From positions 1 to 39,390 of the forward strand of contig JAFDKH010000025.1 in the NCBI GenBank assembly GCA_019307065.1: DNA of 39,390 bases. The letters run 5' to 3'. Source of the stretch: Deltaproteobacteria bacterium. Its GTDB lineage: Bacteria; Myxococcota; B64-G9. The first letter of the stretch is position 1; every line of letters starts with the position of its first letter. A program made the position numbers and the translations under genes. Below the pieces are notes generated by a model, which was not told the DNA's origin, searched no databases, and saw only the letters and a list, made by a program, of their open reading frames with translations. Of this stretch, positions 1-8,622 are shown in pieces.

Positions 1-1
1 C

Positions 2-73
2 AAACGCGGGGAACTTCACTTGATTCGTGCTCGTGTGCCACCCCCGCGGGCAAAACGAGCCGCTCGCAAGTAG
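2..73 (+). CDS. possible 3' end of an upstream gene (partial)
   Basis: One forward frame is open from the window edge to a TAG at 71-73 and would encode a basic tail ending KRAARK. Another forward frame is also open to about base 111, so the frame choice is uncertain. xseA or another housekeeping gene often lies upstream of xseB, but nothing in these 23 residues identifies it. Bases 74-174 hold no gene I can support. Confidence 0.25.
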   Translation, partial: KRGELHLIRARVPPPRAKRAARK

Positions 74-174
74 AGGGGTTTTGCAGCGGAATCATATGAG
101 ACCCTCCGACCCCTTGTCTCTTGACTGCTAATTTCTGTTGACCCATTGAGCCTTGTCTTGAAACAATGGCTGAC

Positions 175-180
175 AAGGAG
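175..180 (+). promoter_or_regulatory. ribosome binding site that sets the xseB start
   Basis: AAGGAG lies six bases upstream of the ATG at 187. The earlier in-frame ATG at 166 has no comparable site and would place this Shine-Dalgarno inside the coding region. I therefore take 187 as the start. Confidence 0.6.
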
Positions 181-186
181 CGAACC

Positions 187-453
187 ATGGTGTCTGCCGC
201 GAAGAAATCAAAGTCGAGCAAGTCAAAGAGTTACGAATCGTTGATGGAGGAGTTTGAAAAAATAGTCAGCCGACTCGAAGACGGCGATCTGTCTTTGGAC
301 AGTTCAATCGAGTTGTTTGAAAAGGGTATGAAGCTTGCGGCTGCGGGCATGAAGAAACTGGATCTGGCTGAGAAAAAAGTCCAGGCCCTGATTTCAGAAC
401 ACGGCAAAGAGCGTAAAGTGTCTTTTGAGGCAGAAGACGACAAAGAAAGTTGA
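187..453 (+). CDS. xseB: exodeoxyribonuclease VII small subunit
   Basis: Small subunit of exonuclease VII, the cytoplasmic single-strand DNA exonuclease whose large subunit is XseA. The 88-residue product has a Lys/Ser-rich N-terminal stretch followed by the family core: YESLMEEFEKIVSRLEDG, then LSLDSSIELFEKGMKL, then the helix ending in KKVQAL. The length is normal for XseB. The start at 187 is preferred over 166 because of the AAGGAG at 175-180. The TGA at 451-453 lies two bases before the ATG of ispA, so the two genes are translationally linked. XseB next to ispA is a widespread bacterial arrangement. No xseA is visible, although it may lie just left of the window. Confidence 0.93.
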   Translation: MVSAAKKSKSSKSKSYESLMEEFEKIVSRLEDGDLSLDSSIELFEKGMKLAAAGMKKLDLAEKKVQALISEHGKERKVSFEAEDDKES

Positions 454-455
454 GC

Positions 456-1346
456 ATGCCGGACTTTGATCTGCAGGCTTATAGCGCTAGCTGGCAACCG
501 GTTATCGACATAGACTTGGAAGAAATTCTGGCCGAGATCTCGGCTTCCCGGCAATGCCCGGCCGAGCTTGCTGCTGCAATGCAGCAGGCTGTTTTGGGGG
601 GCGGCAAGCGCCTGCGCCCGCTGCTTGTTCTGGCTGCCGCCAGGGCCTGCGGAGTTGATGAACGACGAGCCGTCCTGGCCGGTTGTGCCCTCGAACTGAT
701 CCATGCCTACTCGTTGGTACATGACGACTTGCCGTCCATGGACGATGATGATTTTCGGCGGGGCAAGCCCTCGTGCCATAAAGCTTTTAGCGAGGCTATG
801 GCCATTTTGACGGGCGATGCTTTATTGACGCATGCCTTTGATGTCTTGTCTCGAGGGGTGGAGGCCGAGCAACTGCAGCGGGCTGTTGGGCTGATCTCAC
901 GCGCCGCCGGACCGTTAGGAATGGTGGCCGGGCAAGCTGACGACATCCGGCGGGTAAAACAGCCCTTGTCTGTAGAAGAAGTAGAGTTCAATCACGCTCG
1001 TAAAACCGGGGCGATGTTCACAGCCGCGGTTGAATTGGGCGGGGTAGTGGCCCGAGCCGATGATGATCAAATCAAGGCGCTGTCCGCCTATGGCCGGGCG
1101 CTGGGTCTGGCTTTTCAAATTGTCGATGATTTATTGGCTCACCGGGGAGATCAGCAGAGCCTGGGTCGACCGACCGGCTCTGACGAGGCCAACCTTCGGC
1201 AAACTCACCCAGCCATAGCCGGCCTGGAGAACTCACGCTCAAGAGTCAAGCTGCTGATCGAAGAAGCCGAGCGAGAGCTTGCGATATTTGGCGATCCTGC
1301 CGATGCTCTTTTGGGAATTGCCGATTTTGTGAGGCAAAGAGCCTGA
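456..1346 (+). CDS. ispA: polyprenyl (farnesyl/geranylgeranyl-type) diphosphate synthase
   Basis: Short-chain trans-prenyltransferase that condenses isopentenyl diphosphate with an allylic diphosphate. Residues 48-53 (GGGKRL) bind IPP. The first aspartate-rich motif is intact at about 90-98 (DDLPSMDDDD, followed by FRRGKPSCH), and the KTG motif is near 183. The second aspartate-rich motif at 224-228 reads DDLLA, so its usual last Asp is Ala, and the downstream conserved Lys-Thr region reads RQTHP instead of KxTYP. The gene is about 297 residues, as expected for IspA. A TTG at 450 is an alternative start. It directly follows xseB. Its usual partner dxs lies 5.3 kb away beyond an opposite-strand operon. 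Product chain length cannot be read safely from the sequence. Confidence 0.9.
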   Translation: MPDFDLQAYSASWQPVIDIDLEEILAEISASRQCPAELAAAMQQAVLGGGKRLRPLLVLAAARACGVDERRAVLAGCALELIHAYSLVHDDLPSMDDDDFRRGKPSCHKAFSEAMAILTGDALLTHAFDVLSRGVEAEQLQRAVGLISRAAGPLGMVAGQADDIRRVKQPLSVEEVEFNHARKTGAMFTAAVELGGVVARADDDQIKALSAYGRALGLAFQIVDDLLAHRGDQQSLGRPTGSDEANLRQTHPAIAGLENSRSRVKLLIEEAERELAIFGDPADALLGIADFVRQRA

Positions 1347-1357
1347 TTAAATATTAT

Positions 1358-3244
1358 CTATATGCCGTTTGAAATCTCTAGTGTATATGATTCGTCGGTG
1401 ACCGGATAACCGGCAACACGATAAACCCGGATATAGAAGATTCGATCCTCTTTGCTGCAAATATTCATGCCTTCTATGTTGGTCATCGAACAGGGACACT
1501 CGCCAATACCGGCAATCGGTGGATCGGGGTCATAGTCGTAGCTGAAAATATCATCCGACGCGCAGGCAGTGTTCGAGCATAAATCCACAGCAACGTCGAA
1601 CACGATGCCATCCGGTTTGGAAGTGAAAACTATCTCGACATTGTAGTCGTCGCATCCGTCAATAGCTTCGTCAGCGTCCAGTTCGTCCAGCCCGGTGATT
1701 TTATACCAGTCCTGATCTCCGGCCGGAATCAATTGACCGGAGATTTCCACCAGGCCGCCGCCATCGGCGTCGCTAATGTCCTGAAGCATGATTGCCTGCT
1801 CACAGGTATTACCGCTGGCGTCATCCCCCATTTCACAGCCGTCGGCGTATTCACCGTTCAAATCCCACCAGCCGGTTTCACAGTCTGTCGCCGGATCGGT
1901 CATCGAGCAGGCGGCTTCGGCTGGGTTGCAGACGGCATTGACTACATGCGCCGGTAGCGGGCTGCACAGCTCGGCGTCTGTGCCTTCATCGGTTTCAGAG
2001 TCGCAATCGTTGTCGAGCCCGTCGCAGGTTTCAGCCAGTGAACCATCCTGACTGCCGCCGGGATTGGTCGAGCATATTGTTGTGTCGGTGGTTGCGCATT
2101 CAACTTGGCCTGGGCCGCACTCTCCCTCGCCTTCACAAGTTTGGCCAACCCCGTAGTCCTCGTCGGTACTGCCGTCGCAATTGTTGTCGTAGCCATCGCA
2201 GATATCAGTCAGGCTTTGATCCTGGCTGCCGCCGGGGTCGCTGCTGCAAATGGCTGTCGATTCGGTGAGACATTCTCTGCTCCCGTTACCGCATAACCCG
2301 GTGCCGATACAGCTTTCACCGATATTGAAAGCTTCGTCGGTCTGGCCGTCACAGTTGTCGTCGAGTCCGTTACAGATATCTGAGCTCGATTGGTCTTGAC
2401 TGCCGCCGGGTTCGGTACTGCAGCGAATAGTGGTTTCCGTGGCACATTCGAAGTTTCCGGCCGCGCATTCACCGACACCGTCACAGAACAGTCCCGGCAT
2501 GAAACCGTCGTCGGTCTGGCCGTCGCAATCGTTGTCTTTGCTGTCGCATATCTCAGCCGCAGCCATTTGTCCCTGGCAGAGGCCCCAGACAGCGTTTTCA
2601 CAAAGCTGTTGTCCGGGCACACACTCGCCGACGTCAGTGCCGCAATCCCGTGTGTCACCATTGTTACAGGGCAGGCCTTCATCGATTGACCCGTCGCAGT
2701 CGTTGTCAAGGCCATCGTCCTTTTCGGGCACAGGACCCTGGCCGCTGCACTCGCCGAAAATGCCGTCAGTACAGGTCTGGACACCGGGTGTGCATTCGCC
2801 CTGATCGGTGCCGCATGGCTGAGTGTCGCCTGTACGGCAAGGACGACAATCTTCGTCGGTTACGCCATCGCAATCGTTGTCTTTGCCGTCCCAGAATTCA
2901 AACCCGCCCGGAATGCCATTGTCTGGATCAGCCGGGTAAGTGAAGGGATCGAGGTCGTCGCAATCTTCGGTTGCCAGCCAGCCATCTCCGTCTTTATCCG
3001 AATCGGGGCTGATCGGCACACATTCACCGTCGCGACAGACGAATTCGTCGCCGCAGGCAGGCTCGCAATCGCCACTGCCAGGCTCGATGCAAATGTTTTG
3101 TTTGCAGATCAAGCCCTCGGCGCAGTCGGTGTCGATGTCACAAAACCCCCCCGCAGGCACTTTGTCACTGCCGCAAGCAAGTGATAGAAGTAATGCGCCA
3201 ACAGCCGCTGCAAAAACAATCAGAATACGTAACGGCTTTTTCAT
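1358..3244 (-). CDS. MopE-like Cys/Asp-rich repeat lipoprotein (larger paralogue)
   Basis: Predicted exported lipoprotein of 628 residues. The hydrophobic N-terminus ends in a lipobox-like LSLAC, followed by GSD. A Cys-rich segment (FCDIDTDC, CGDEFVCRDGEC) comes next. Then there are six copies of the 'CDGxDNDCDGxxDE' unit, spaced by short stretches such as CGTDxGEC or GxGECGxG. This unit is typical of 'putative metal-binding motif' proteins related to copper-binding MopE of Methylococcus. The last ~150 residues form a separate domain (GDQDWYK, ECPCS, NICS, FYIRVYR, LEISNG) shared with the 5068-6444 product. GGGAGG lies just before the ATG. It is the last gene of a three-gene minus-strand operon. 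Metal binding is inferred from the repeat and was not tested. Confidence 0.88.
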   Translation of the reverse strand: MKKPLRILIVFAAAVGALLLSLACGSDKVPAGGFCDIDTDCAEGLICKQNICIEPGSGDCEPACGDEFVCRDGECVPISPDSDKDGDGWLATEDCDDLDPFTYPADPDNGIPGGFEFWDGKDNDCDGVTDEDCRPCRTGDTQPCGTDQGECTPGVQTCTDGIFGECSGQGPVPEKDDGLDNDCDGSIDEGLPCNNGDTRDCGTDVGECVPGQQLCENAVWGLCQGQMAAAEICDSKDNDCDGQTDDGFMPGLFCDGVGECAAGNFECATETTIRCSTEPGGSQDQSSSDICNGLDDNCDGQTDEAFNIGESCIGTGLCGNGSRECLTESTAICSSDPGGSQDQSLTDICDGYDNNCDGSTDEDYGVGQTCEGEGECGPGQVECATTDTTICSTNPGGSQDGSLAETCDGLDNDCDSETDEGTDAELCSPLPAHVVNAVCNPAEAACSMTDPATDCETGWWDLNGEYADGCEMGDDASGNTCEQAIMLQDISDADGGGLVEISGQLIPAGDQDWYKITGLDELDADEAIDGCDDYNVEIVFTSKPDGIVFDVAVDLCSNTACASDDIFSYDYDPDPPIAGIGECPCSMTNIEGMNICSKEDRIFYIRVYRVAGYPVTDESYTLEISNGI

Positions 3245-3262
3245 GGTACCTCCCGCGTGGTT

Positions 3263-5014
3263 CTATTCTATTCTGAGTTGTCTGGGTGTTGGATTGAAGA
3301 TTTCCGCAGTGCCCGAGATGATCAGATCATCGCTGAGTGTTGAAAAGCCCCCGACAAATAAAATTGAACTGTCATCAAGGGGTGTGGCGGTATGCACGGC
3401 TCGCGGCTTGTTCATGTGAACAGAAATGCCCTTGATTTGAATCGGGCCGAAAGCCTGGCCTTCTTCTTCCCAGGCAGAGAAAAACTCCGCTTTGTCTTGC
3501 GGTTCAAAGTCCATTACAGATGGAAATTGGGTTGATGTCAGCCCACCGGCAATGATGACTCTCATGGCCTGGTCTTCGGCTTGAAGTTTTTTTGCAAGCA
3601 TTGTGGTTGAGTGGAAAGCCCGGAAATAACCCATGACGTTGGTGTCGTTTATCGGGTCGGTCATGGATTCCGCTCCTGGCTGAAGATCGATTACCCGGTA
3701 CTTCTGAAGAACATCGGGTTTGGTCAGGGTTGGGGACATTGAGAGATCGACAAACATTCCGCCGGTCACCAATACTTGATCCGTGCCGATCGAGGTCCCG
3801 GAAGCATAAAATGCCGGCAGACCCCGGGGGCTTTGGTTGGATACGAATCCCGGAACATCGTTGGTTACCAAACCGGAACCGTCGGCTTTTAGTATTTCTG
3901 CGAAAGTGCCGGCCCCGGCCAGGGGAGGACTGTTACCGCCCCAGACTAAGGCACTTACTCCGTTCGATTCAGAAAAGGGAATCAGCAGCATGCCCTGGCG
4001 AGCTACCGTCAAGACGGCCGGCATCTCTTCGAAATTGCCGTTTGTATAGCGGGTTGCCGAGCGTTGAGAAATATTGCCGATAGCCATTCCCCCGACTAGC
4101 AACACATCGCCGTTTGGCAGGGCTAAATCACTGTGAAGTGCCCGGGAGGTTTGCATCGCATTCGAAATCGCCTGAACAGGAGGGGAGGCTGGATCGATGA
4201 TTTCTCCGGTAGTTCCGGCAGTTCCCCAACCCTGGCTGGCAACTTCGATCAGAGTGCGCGGGCCGTTATTGAAAGTCTGGTACCAGATAGCTTGTTCACA
4301 GCCACCGGCGACTAAAACCTTGCCATCCGGGAGTAGAGTCGCCGTGTGCATTCCGCGCGGGGTGTTCAGTGCCAACCCGGGCACAACTTCGAACAGGCCG
4401 GTCATTGGATCGTAAATCTCGATCGAATTGGTAGCAAACAGGCGCAAACACTCGCCATCGGTGCAGATCTCGTTGGTCGAAAACGTATTGAATCCGCCCA
4501 CAATCAGAACCCGGCCGTCGGTAAGTTTGGTGGCCGTGTGGAACACACGCGCGGTTTCCAGTTCACCGCGAGTCAATGTGAAGTCGGTACAAGCCGTGAT
4601 GAACATGTTGACCTGAGTTGTCGAGTTTTTTCCGATAGACAGGCCTTCGGCCTGGCCGCACCAATAAACTTGTCGATCACTGAAGTCGTAGCCCTGAAAG
4701 GTTACCTTGCGGTTGTGGCCGACCGGGATTCCGCCGATTTTGGCCTTGCCGGATTGCTGGTAATCGGCCAGGTTGAAATTGGCGCATTTGGCTTTTTCCA
4801 TGTCGGCGGCCGTGACGCACAATCGGAAATCGCTTATATATGGTGGGGGCTGGCCTTGAGTGGGAGCACCTTCCCCGCGAATGTCGTCGGTCACAGAAGC
4901 GGGTTGGGTATAGTGAATTTTAAGTGCGATATTACCATCTTCTTGAGGGCCGCAACTGCAGGCAAACAGCCCAATTAAAAATGAATAGAACCCGAATCTC
5001 TTTGGTTGGCTCAT
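3263..5014 (-). CDS. Kelch-type beta-propeller lipoprotein
   Basis: Predicted surface or periplasmic lipoprotein of 583 residues. The signal peptide ends in LFACSC, with Cys as the lipidation site. From about residue 150 onward there are repeated blades of the kind 'T(A/T)LLPDGKVLVAGG': LTDGRVLIVGG, LPDGKVLVAGG, LPNGDVLLVGG, DQVLVTGG, MRVIIAGG and DSSILFVGG. Each is preceded by a His-Ser/Thr-Ala/Thr pair, as in Kelch or galactose-oxidase-like propellers. At least six blades can be counted. ATG 5014 is chosen because GAGGAG precedes it; the upstream TTG at 5026 overlaps that site. It lies 18 bases before the 1358-3244 gene and 53 bases after the 5068-6444 gene. Most likely a binding or scaffold protein; no enzyme residues are recognised. 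Confidence 0.85.
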   Translation of the reverse strand: MSQPKRFGFYSFLIGLFACSCGPQEDGNIALKIHYTQPASVTDDIRGEGAPTQGQPPPYISDFRLCVTAADMEKAKCANFNLADYQQSGKAKIGGIPVGHNRKVTFQGYDFSDRQVYWCGQAEGLSIGKNSTTQVNMFITACTDFTLTRGELETARVFHTATKLTDGRVLIVGGFNTFSTNEICTDGECLRLFATNSIEIYDPMTGLFEVVPGLALNTPRGMHTATLLPDGKVLVAGGCEQAIWYQTFNNGPRTLIEVASQGWGTAGTTGEIIDPASPPVQAISNAMQTSRALHSDLALPNGDVLLVGGMAIGNISQRSATRYTNGNFEEMPAVLTVARQGMLLIPFSESNGVSALVWGGNSPPLAGAGTFAEILKADGSGLVTNDVPGFVSNQSPRGLPAFYASGTSIGTDQVLVTGGMFVDLSMSPTLTKPDVLQKYRVIDLQPGAESMTDPINDTNVMGYFRAFHSTTMLAKKLQAEDQAMRVIIAGGLTSTQFPSVMDFEPQDKAEFFSAWEEEGQAFGPIQIKGISVHMNKPRAVHTATPLDDSSILFVGGFSTLSDDLIISGTAEIFNPTPRQLRIE

Positions 5015-5067
5015 GGAACTCCTCAATCAAGTTGCCGGCAGAGGTTCTAGGAGTAGCCGGGTCAAGG

Positions 5068-6444
5068 TTATTCGACTCCGTTGGAAATCGAGATTTGATA
5101 GTTCTCGCAGGTGGCGTCTTGTCCGCTAGGACCATGGACTCGGAAATAAAAAGTTTTTGGCTCGCTGCTGCAGATTGTCTGATTTTCGAGAGAATCCGCG
5201 CTGCAGGGACACTGGCCCACGAGCGGTTCGTTTTCGAATTGGCCGTTGTAGGCGTGATCATATTCGGTATCGTCGGTACACAAATCGGTCGGGTCAGAGC
5301 AGCTCTCAGCATAGACATCAATCAGCATATTTCCGCCGGGGTTTTCTAAGAAACGAATCTTGAAATTGAAGCGATCGCAGTTATCTTCGAGGTCTTCGAG
5401 CACATCATCGGTTGCCAAAACCTTGTACCAGTCTTCGTCGCCTGGAGGCCAAAGATTTCCGGAGATTATCTGTGACGATCCGTCGTCGGGCAGGGCCCCG
5501 ACATCTTCGGCAATAGTACATTCATTGGGCGCCTGATCTCCTTCAAGTCCCTCATCTGTCAGTTCATCGCAATCGTTATCTTTCAGATCGCAGATTTCGA
5601 CGGATGATTGGTCGTTGGAGCCGCCCGGCATGGAGTCACACCTGGTGTTGAATTCTGCAGCACATTCCACAATACCGGCACCACATTCTCCTTCACCCTG
5701 ACAGGGAAAGGCCAGGTTGAACCCATCATCGATAGTGCCGTCGCAGTCATTATCCTGGTTGTCGCAGGTTTCTTGCTGCGGCAGTTGACCGCCATGACAG
5801 CCCGTCCAGGCGCCCGACTCACAGGTCTGGGTCCCCTCGACACAGGTGCCCTGATTCAGCCCGCAAGTCAATTGTTCACCGTCGGTGCATGGACAGGTTT
5901 CGTCGGTCATTCCATCACAATCGTTGTCTTTGCCGTCGCACAATTCGGGTACGGGAGAAATACCGCTGCAGGCCTCCCAGAGTCCGTCCGTGCAACTCTG
6001 AACACCGACAGTACATTCACCGACATCAGTCCCGCAATCCTGGGCAGTCCCCGCCGGGCAAGCCGGGCAATTCTCATCTGTATTTCCGTCGCAGTTGTTA
6101 TCTATCGCATCACAATACTCAACTGCTCCCGGAAACACGTTGGCATTGAAGTCGTCACAATCGTTCCCATCGGGTGGTATTTGATGGCCGTCGCCGTCTT
6201 TGTCTTCAGGATCGCCCTGGACGACGCAGGTGCCATTATGGCAAACTTCATTCTCACCACAGGGGGGATCACACACATTAGAAGAGGTTTTGATACAGAC
6301 ACCCTCCTCGCAAACAAGACCGGAACTGCAGTCGCTGTCTTTTTCGCAGAAATCACCGAGCCCGGCTTTATCGCTACCGCAATCTGCAACTATTAGAACG
6401 ACAAGCATAAAGGCGACAAATCCAATTGCTAATCTATATGTCAT
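5068..6444 (-). CDS. MopE-like Cys/Asp-rich repeat lipoprotein (smaller paralogue)
   Basis: Exported protein of about 458 residues and a paralogue of the 1358-3244 product. A hydrophobic N-terminus ends in VADCGSD; Asp before the Cys makes the lipobox weak. It is followed by FCEKDSDCSSGLVC and then four 'DNxCDG' units (CDAIDNNCDG, CDGKDNDCDG, CDNQDNDCDG, CDLKDNDCDE) with CGTDVGEC-type spacers. The C-terminal ~130 residues repeat the paralogue's terminal domain (GDEDWYK, QCPCS, TICS, FYFRVHG, ISISNG). ATG 6444 is preferred; a GTG at 6453 is an in-frame alternative. It is the first gene of the operon, facing away from dxs across 261 non-coding bases in which I find no convincing promoter for either gene. 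Role unknown beyond likely metal or calcium binding at the cell surface. Confidence 0.87.
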   Translation of the reverse strand: MTYRLAIGFVAFMLVVLIVADCGSDKAGLGDFCEKDSDCSSGLVCEEGVCIKTSSNVCDPPCGENEVCHNGTCVVQGDPEDKDGDGHQIPPDGNDCDDFNANVFPGAVEYCDAIDNNCDGNTDENCPACPAGTAQDCGTDVGECTVGVQSCTDGLWEACSGISPVPELCDGKDNDCDGMTDETCPCTDGEQLTCGLNQGTCVEGTQTCESGAWTGCHGGQLPQQETCDNQDNDCDGTIDDGFNLAFPCQGEGECGAGIVECAAEFNTRCDSMPGGSNDQSSVEICDLKDNDCDELTDEGLEGDQAPNECTIAEDVGALPDDGSSQIISGNLWPPGDEDWYKVLATDDVLEDLEDNCDRFNFKIRFLENPGGNMLIDVYAESCSDPTDLCTDDTEYDHAYNGQFENEPLVGQCPCSADSLENQTICSSEPKTFYFRVHGPSGQDATCENYQISISNGVE

Positions 6445-6705
6445 AACTTTCACATCCCTTTGAAGTTACAAAAGGTTCGAATTAGTACCATCCTGATAGT
6501 AAGGTTGATACTCAAACATCATTGTTATGCTAGCATGTCCTCTTTGGTGGTGGCAAGACAATGAACACAACGGAGATTGCCGAAAAGAATGGATAATATT
6601 CGGTAGTTGTGGCGATCCGAGTCTGATTGGCCCGATAGTCAGAACAAGCTTGATTCCGTGAACACTAAGAAGCTAGGATGCCTTGAACTCGAGAGGATAA
6701 GGGCC

Positions 6706-8613
6706 ATGTCTTTGCTAGACCAGATATATTCGCCTTTGGATTTACGCAGACTGCGAGAAGATCAACTCGAGGAGCTCTGCCAGGAAATTCGTACCCGCAT
6801 TATCGAGGTAGTCAGCCAAAATGGCGGGCACCTGGCTTCTTCTTTAGGGGTAGTCGACCTCACTGTAGCGTTACATTATATATTTCAATCGCCTGTTGAC
6901 CCGATAATCTGGGACGTTGGCAACCAGGCTTACGCTCACAAGCTGATAACCGGCCGTCGAGAACGTTTTTCAACCCTGCGAAAGAGTGGCGGTCTGTCCG
7001 GGTTTACCCGCCGGGCAGAGTGTGAACACGACTGCTTCGGAGCGGGCCATGCCTCAACAAGCATTAGCGGAGCATTAGGCATTGCCGAGGCCAAGCTGCT
7101 GAAAGGTGAAAAAGGCAAAGTCGTGGCCGTTATCGGTGACGGCGGAATGACGGGCGGCCTGGCTTTTGAGGCCTTGAACCATGCCGGCTCGCTGGAGCGC
7201 AACCTGGTAGTTGTACTGAACGATAACGAAATGTTCATTTCTCCAAAAGTAGGTGCCATGAGTAAATGGCTCAGCCACAAGCTGTCCAGCAGTACTTTCA
7301 ATATGCTTAGGCGCAGGATTAAGGGCGCCTTGAACAACTACCCGCGTTTCGGTGAGACGACCCTGCATTGGATGCGCCGGGCAGTCGAAAGCACAAAAGC
7401 GTTGTTTACTCCCGGGATTTTGTTTGAGGGACTGAATTTCCAATATGTCGGGCCGGTCGATGGTCATGATATCAATGCCTTGCTGGCTATTTTTCAAAAT
7501 GTAAAAAGCCTCGACGGCCCGGTCCTGGTTCATGTCAGGACCAAAAAGGGCAAAGGCTATGCCCGGGCAGAGAAAGAACCCAGCCGTTTTCACGGAATCG
7601 GTCCCTTTTCGATCAAGACCGGTGAGCCTATCAAAAGCGTAAAAGTTGGCCCGCCGAGCTATACCTCAGTGTTTTCGAAGGCGCTTTTAGAACAAGGCGA
7701 CACCAACGAGAAAGTAGTAGCTATTACTGCGGCTATGCCTGACGGGACCGGCCTGAGCGCTTTTGGCCAGAAATACCCGGATCGTTTTTTCGATGTCGGG
7801 ATTGCCGAGGGGCATGCGGTAACTTTTGGCGCCGGCCTGGCCTGTGAAGGTTTGCGGCCGGTAGTTGCCATCTATTCAACTTTTCTACAGCGTTCATACG
7901 ACATGCTTCATCATGATGTTTGTCTACAGAATTTGCCGGTGACTTTCGCGTTGGACCGGGCCGGGATCGTTGGAGACGACGGACCCACCCACCATGGCTT
8001 GTTTGATCTAAGCTATCTGGCGACCTTGCCGAACATGACAATCATGGCGCCGGCCGATGAGAATGAGCTGGTCAACATGCTGCAGACCGCGCTGAGTCTG
8101 CCCGGCCCGGCGGCGATCCGTTATCCGCGTGGAGCGGCTATCGGCGTAAAACTCGATCCAGAGCCCGGGGTTCTTGCATTAGGCAAAAGCCGTGTTGTTC
8201 GAACGCCGCAAACCAAACCGCAAGTGCTGATCTTGACGGTCGGCCCCCTGCTGTACTCGGCCTTGAGGGCTGCTGAGATATTGACCGAGCGGGATATCTC
8301 CGCAACGGTTGTCGACGCCAGGTTTGTCAAACCGCTCGATGTGGATCTGATTGTCGAGTTGGCAAAAGTTGCCGGCCATGTTCTGACGATTGAGGAGAAT
8401 GTTCTGGCGGGTGGGTTCGGCCAGGCTGTGGCCGCATGTTTACAAGCCAACCGGGTCCAGGTTCCGATGATCTCACTTGGAGTACCGGACCAGTTTGTTC
8501 CGCACGGTGATCCAGTTGTGTTGCGGCGGGAACTAGGTCTGGACACCGGCGGAATTGTCAAGGCGGTTCTTGAACTGGTTGCCAGATCAGAAGCTTCTGA
8601 ACAATCTGCATGA
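6706..8613 (+). CDS. dxs: 1-deoxy-D-xylulose-5-phosphate synthase
   Basis: First enzyme of the methylerythritol phosphate pathway: pyruvate plus glyceraldehyde 3-phosphate gives DXP, using thiamine diphosphate and Mg. The length of 635 residues is usual for Dxs. Visible motifs are GGHLASSLG (40-48), GHASTSISG (114-122), the ThDP motif GDGGMTGG (144-151), VDGHD, the catalytic IAEGHAV with Glu near 368, DRAGIVGDDGPTHHG, and IRYPRG. The normally conserved WDVGHQ reads WDVGNQ, with Asn at 73. ATG 6706 has GAGAGG nine bases upstream; an in-frame extension back to 6607 lacks support. It supplies IPP precursors for the IspA encoded upstream. tlyA follows after nine bases, so the two are probably co-transcribed. 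Confidence 0.96.
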   Translation: MSLLDQIYSPLDLRRLREDQLEELCQEIRTRIIEVVSQNGGHLASSLGVVDLTVALHYIFQSPVDPIIWDVGNQAYAHKLITGRRERFSTLRKSGGLSGFTRRAECEHDCFGAGHASTSISGALGIAEAKLLKGEKGKVVAVIGDGGMTGGLAFEALNHAGSLERNLVVVLNDNEMFISPKVGAMSKWLSHKLSSSTFNMLRRRIKGALNNYPRFGETTLHWMRRAVESTKALFTPGILFEGLNFQYVGPVDGHDINALLAIFQNVKSLDGPVLVHVRTKKGKGYARAEKEPSRFHGIGPFSIKTGEPIKSVKVGPPSYTSVFSKALLEQGDTNEKVVAITAAMPDGTGLSAFGQKYPDRFFDVGIAEGHAVTFGAGLACEGLRPVVAIYSTFLQRSYDMLHHDVCLQNLPVTFALDRAGIVGDDGPTHHGLFDLSYLATLPNMTIMAPADENELVNMLQTALSLPGPAAIRYPRGAAIGVKLDPEPGVLALGKSRVVRTPQTKPQVLILTVGPLLYSALRAAEILTERDISATVVDARFVKPLDVDLIVELAKVAGHVLTIEENVLAGGFGQAVAACLQANRVQVPMISLGVPDQFVPHGDPVVLRRELGLDTGGIVKAVLELVARSEASEQSA

Positions 8614-8622
8614 ATTTTAGTG

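Noticed and set aside
1733..2804. Several overlapping plus-strand frames opposite the larger MopE-like gene
   Set aside because: Same cause: periodic repeats keep antisense frames open. None has motifs or a plausible start.
2000..3000. Short regularly spaced repeats resembling an array
   Set aside because: The periodicity is in the protein (CDGxDNDCDG units) and the DNA copies differ, with coding phase preserved. It is not a CRISPR array.
5608..6396. Long plus-strand open frame (262 codons) opposite the MopE-like gene
   Set aside because: It mirrors the repeated GAC/TGC codons of the real minus-strand gene, has no ribosome binding site, and its Ala/Val/Ile-rich composition is what the reverse of DNDCDG repeats gives.
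6505..6536. Promoter for dxs with TTGATA and TATGCT or TAGCAT
   Set aside because: Spacers of 15 or 20 bases are poor. The boxes may be chance in an AT-rich gap.
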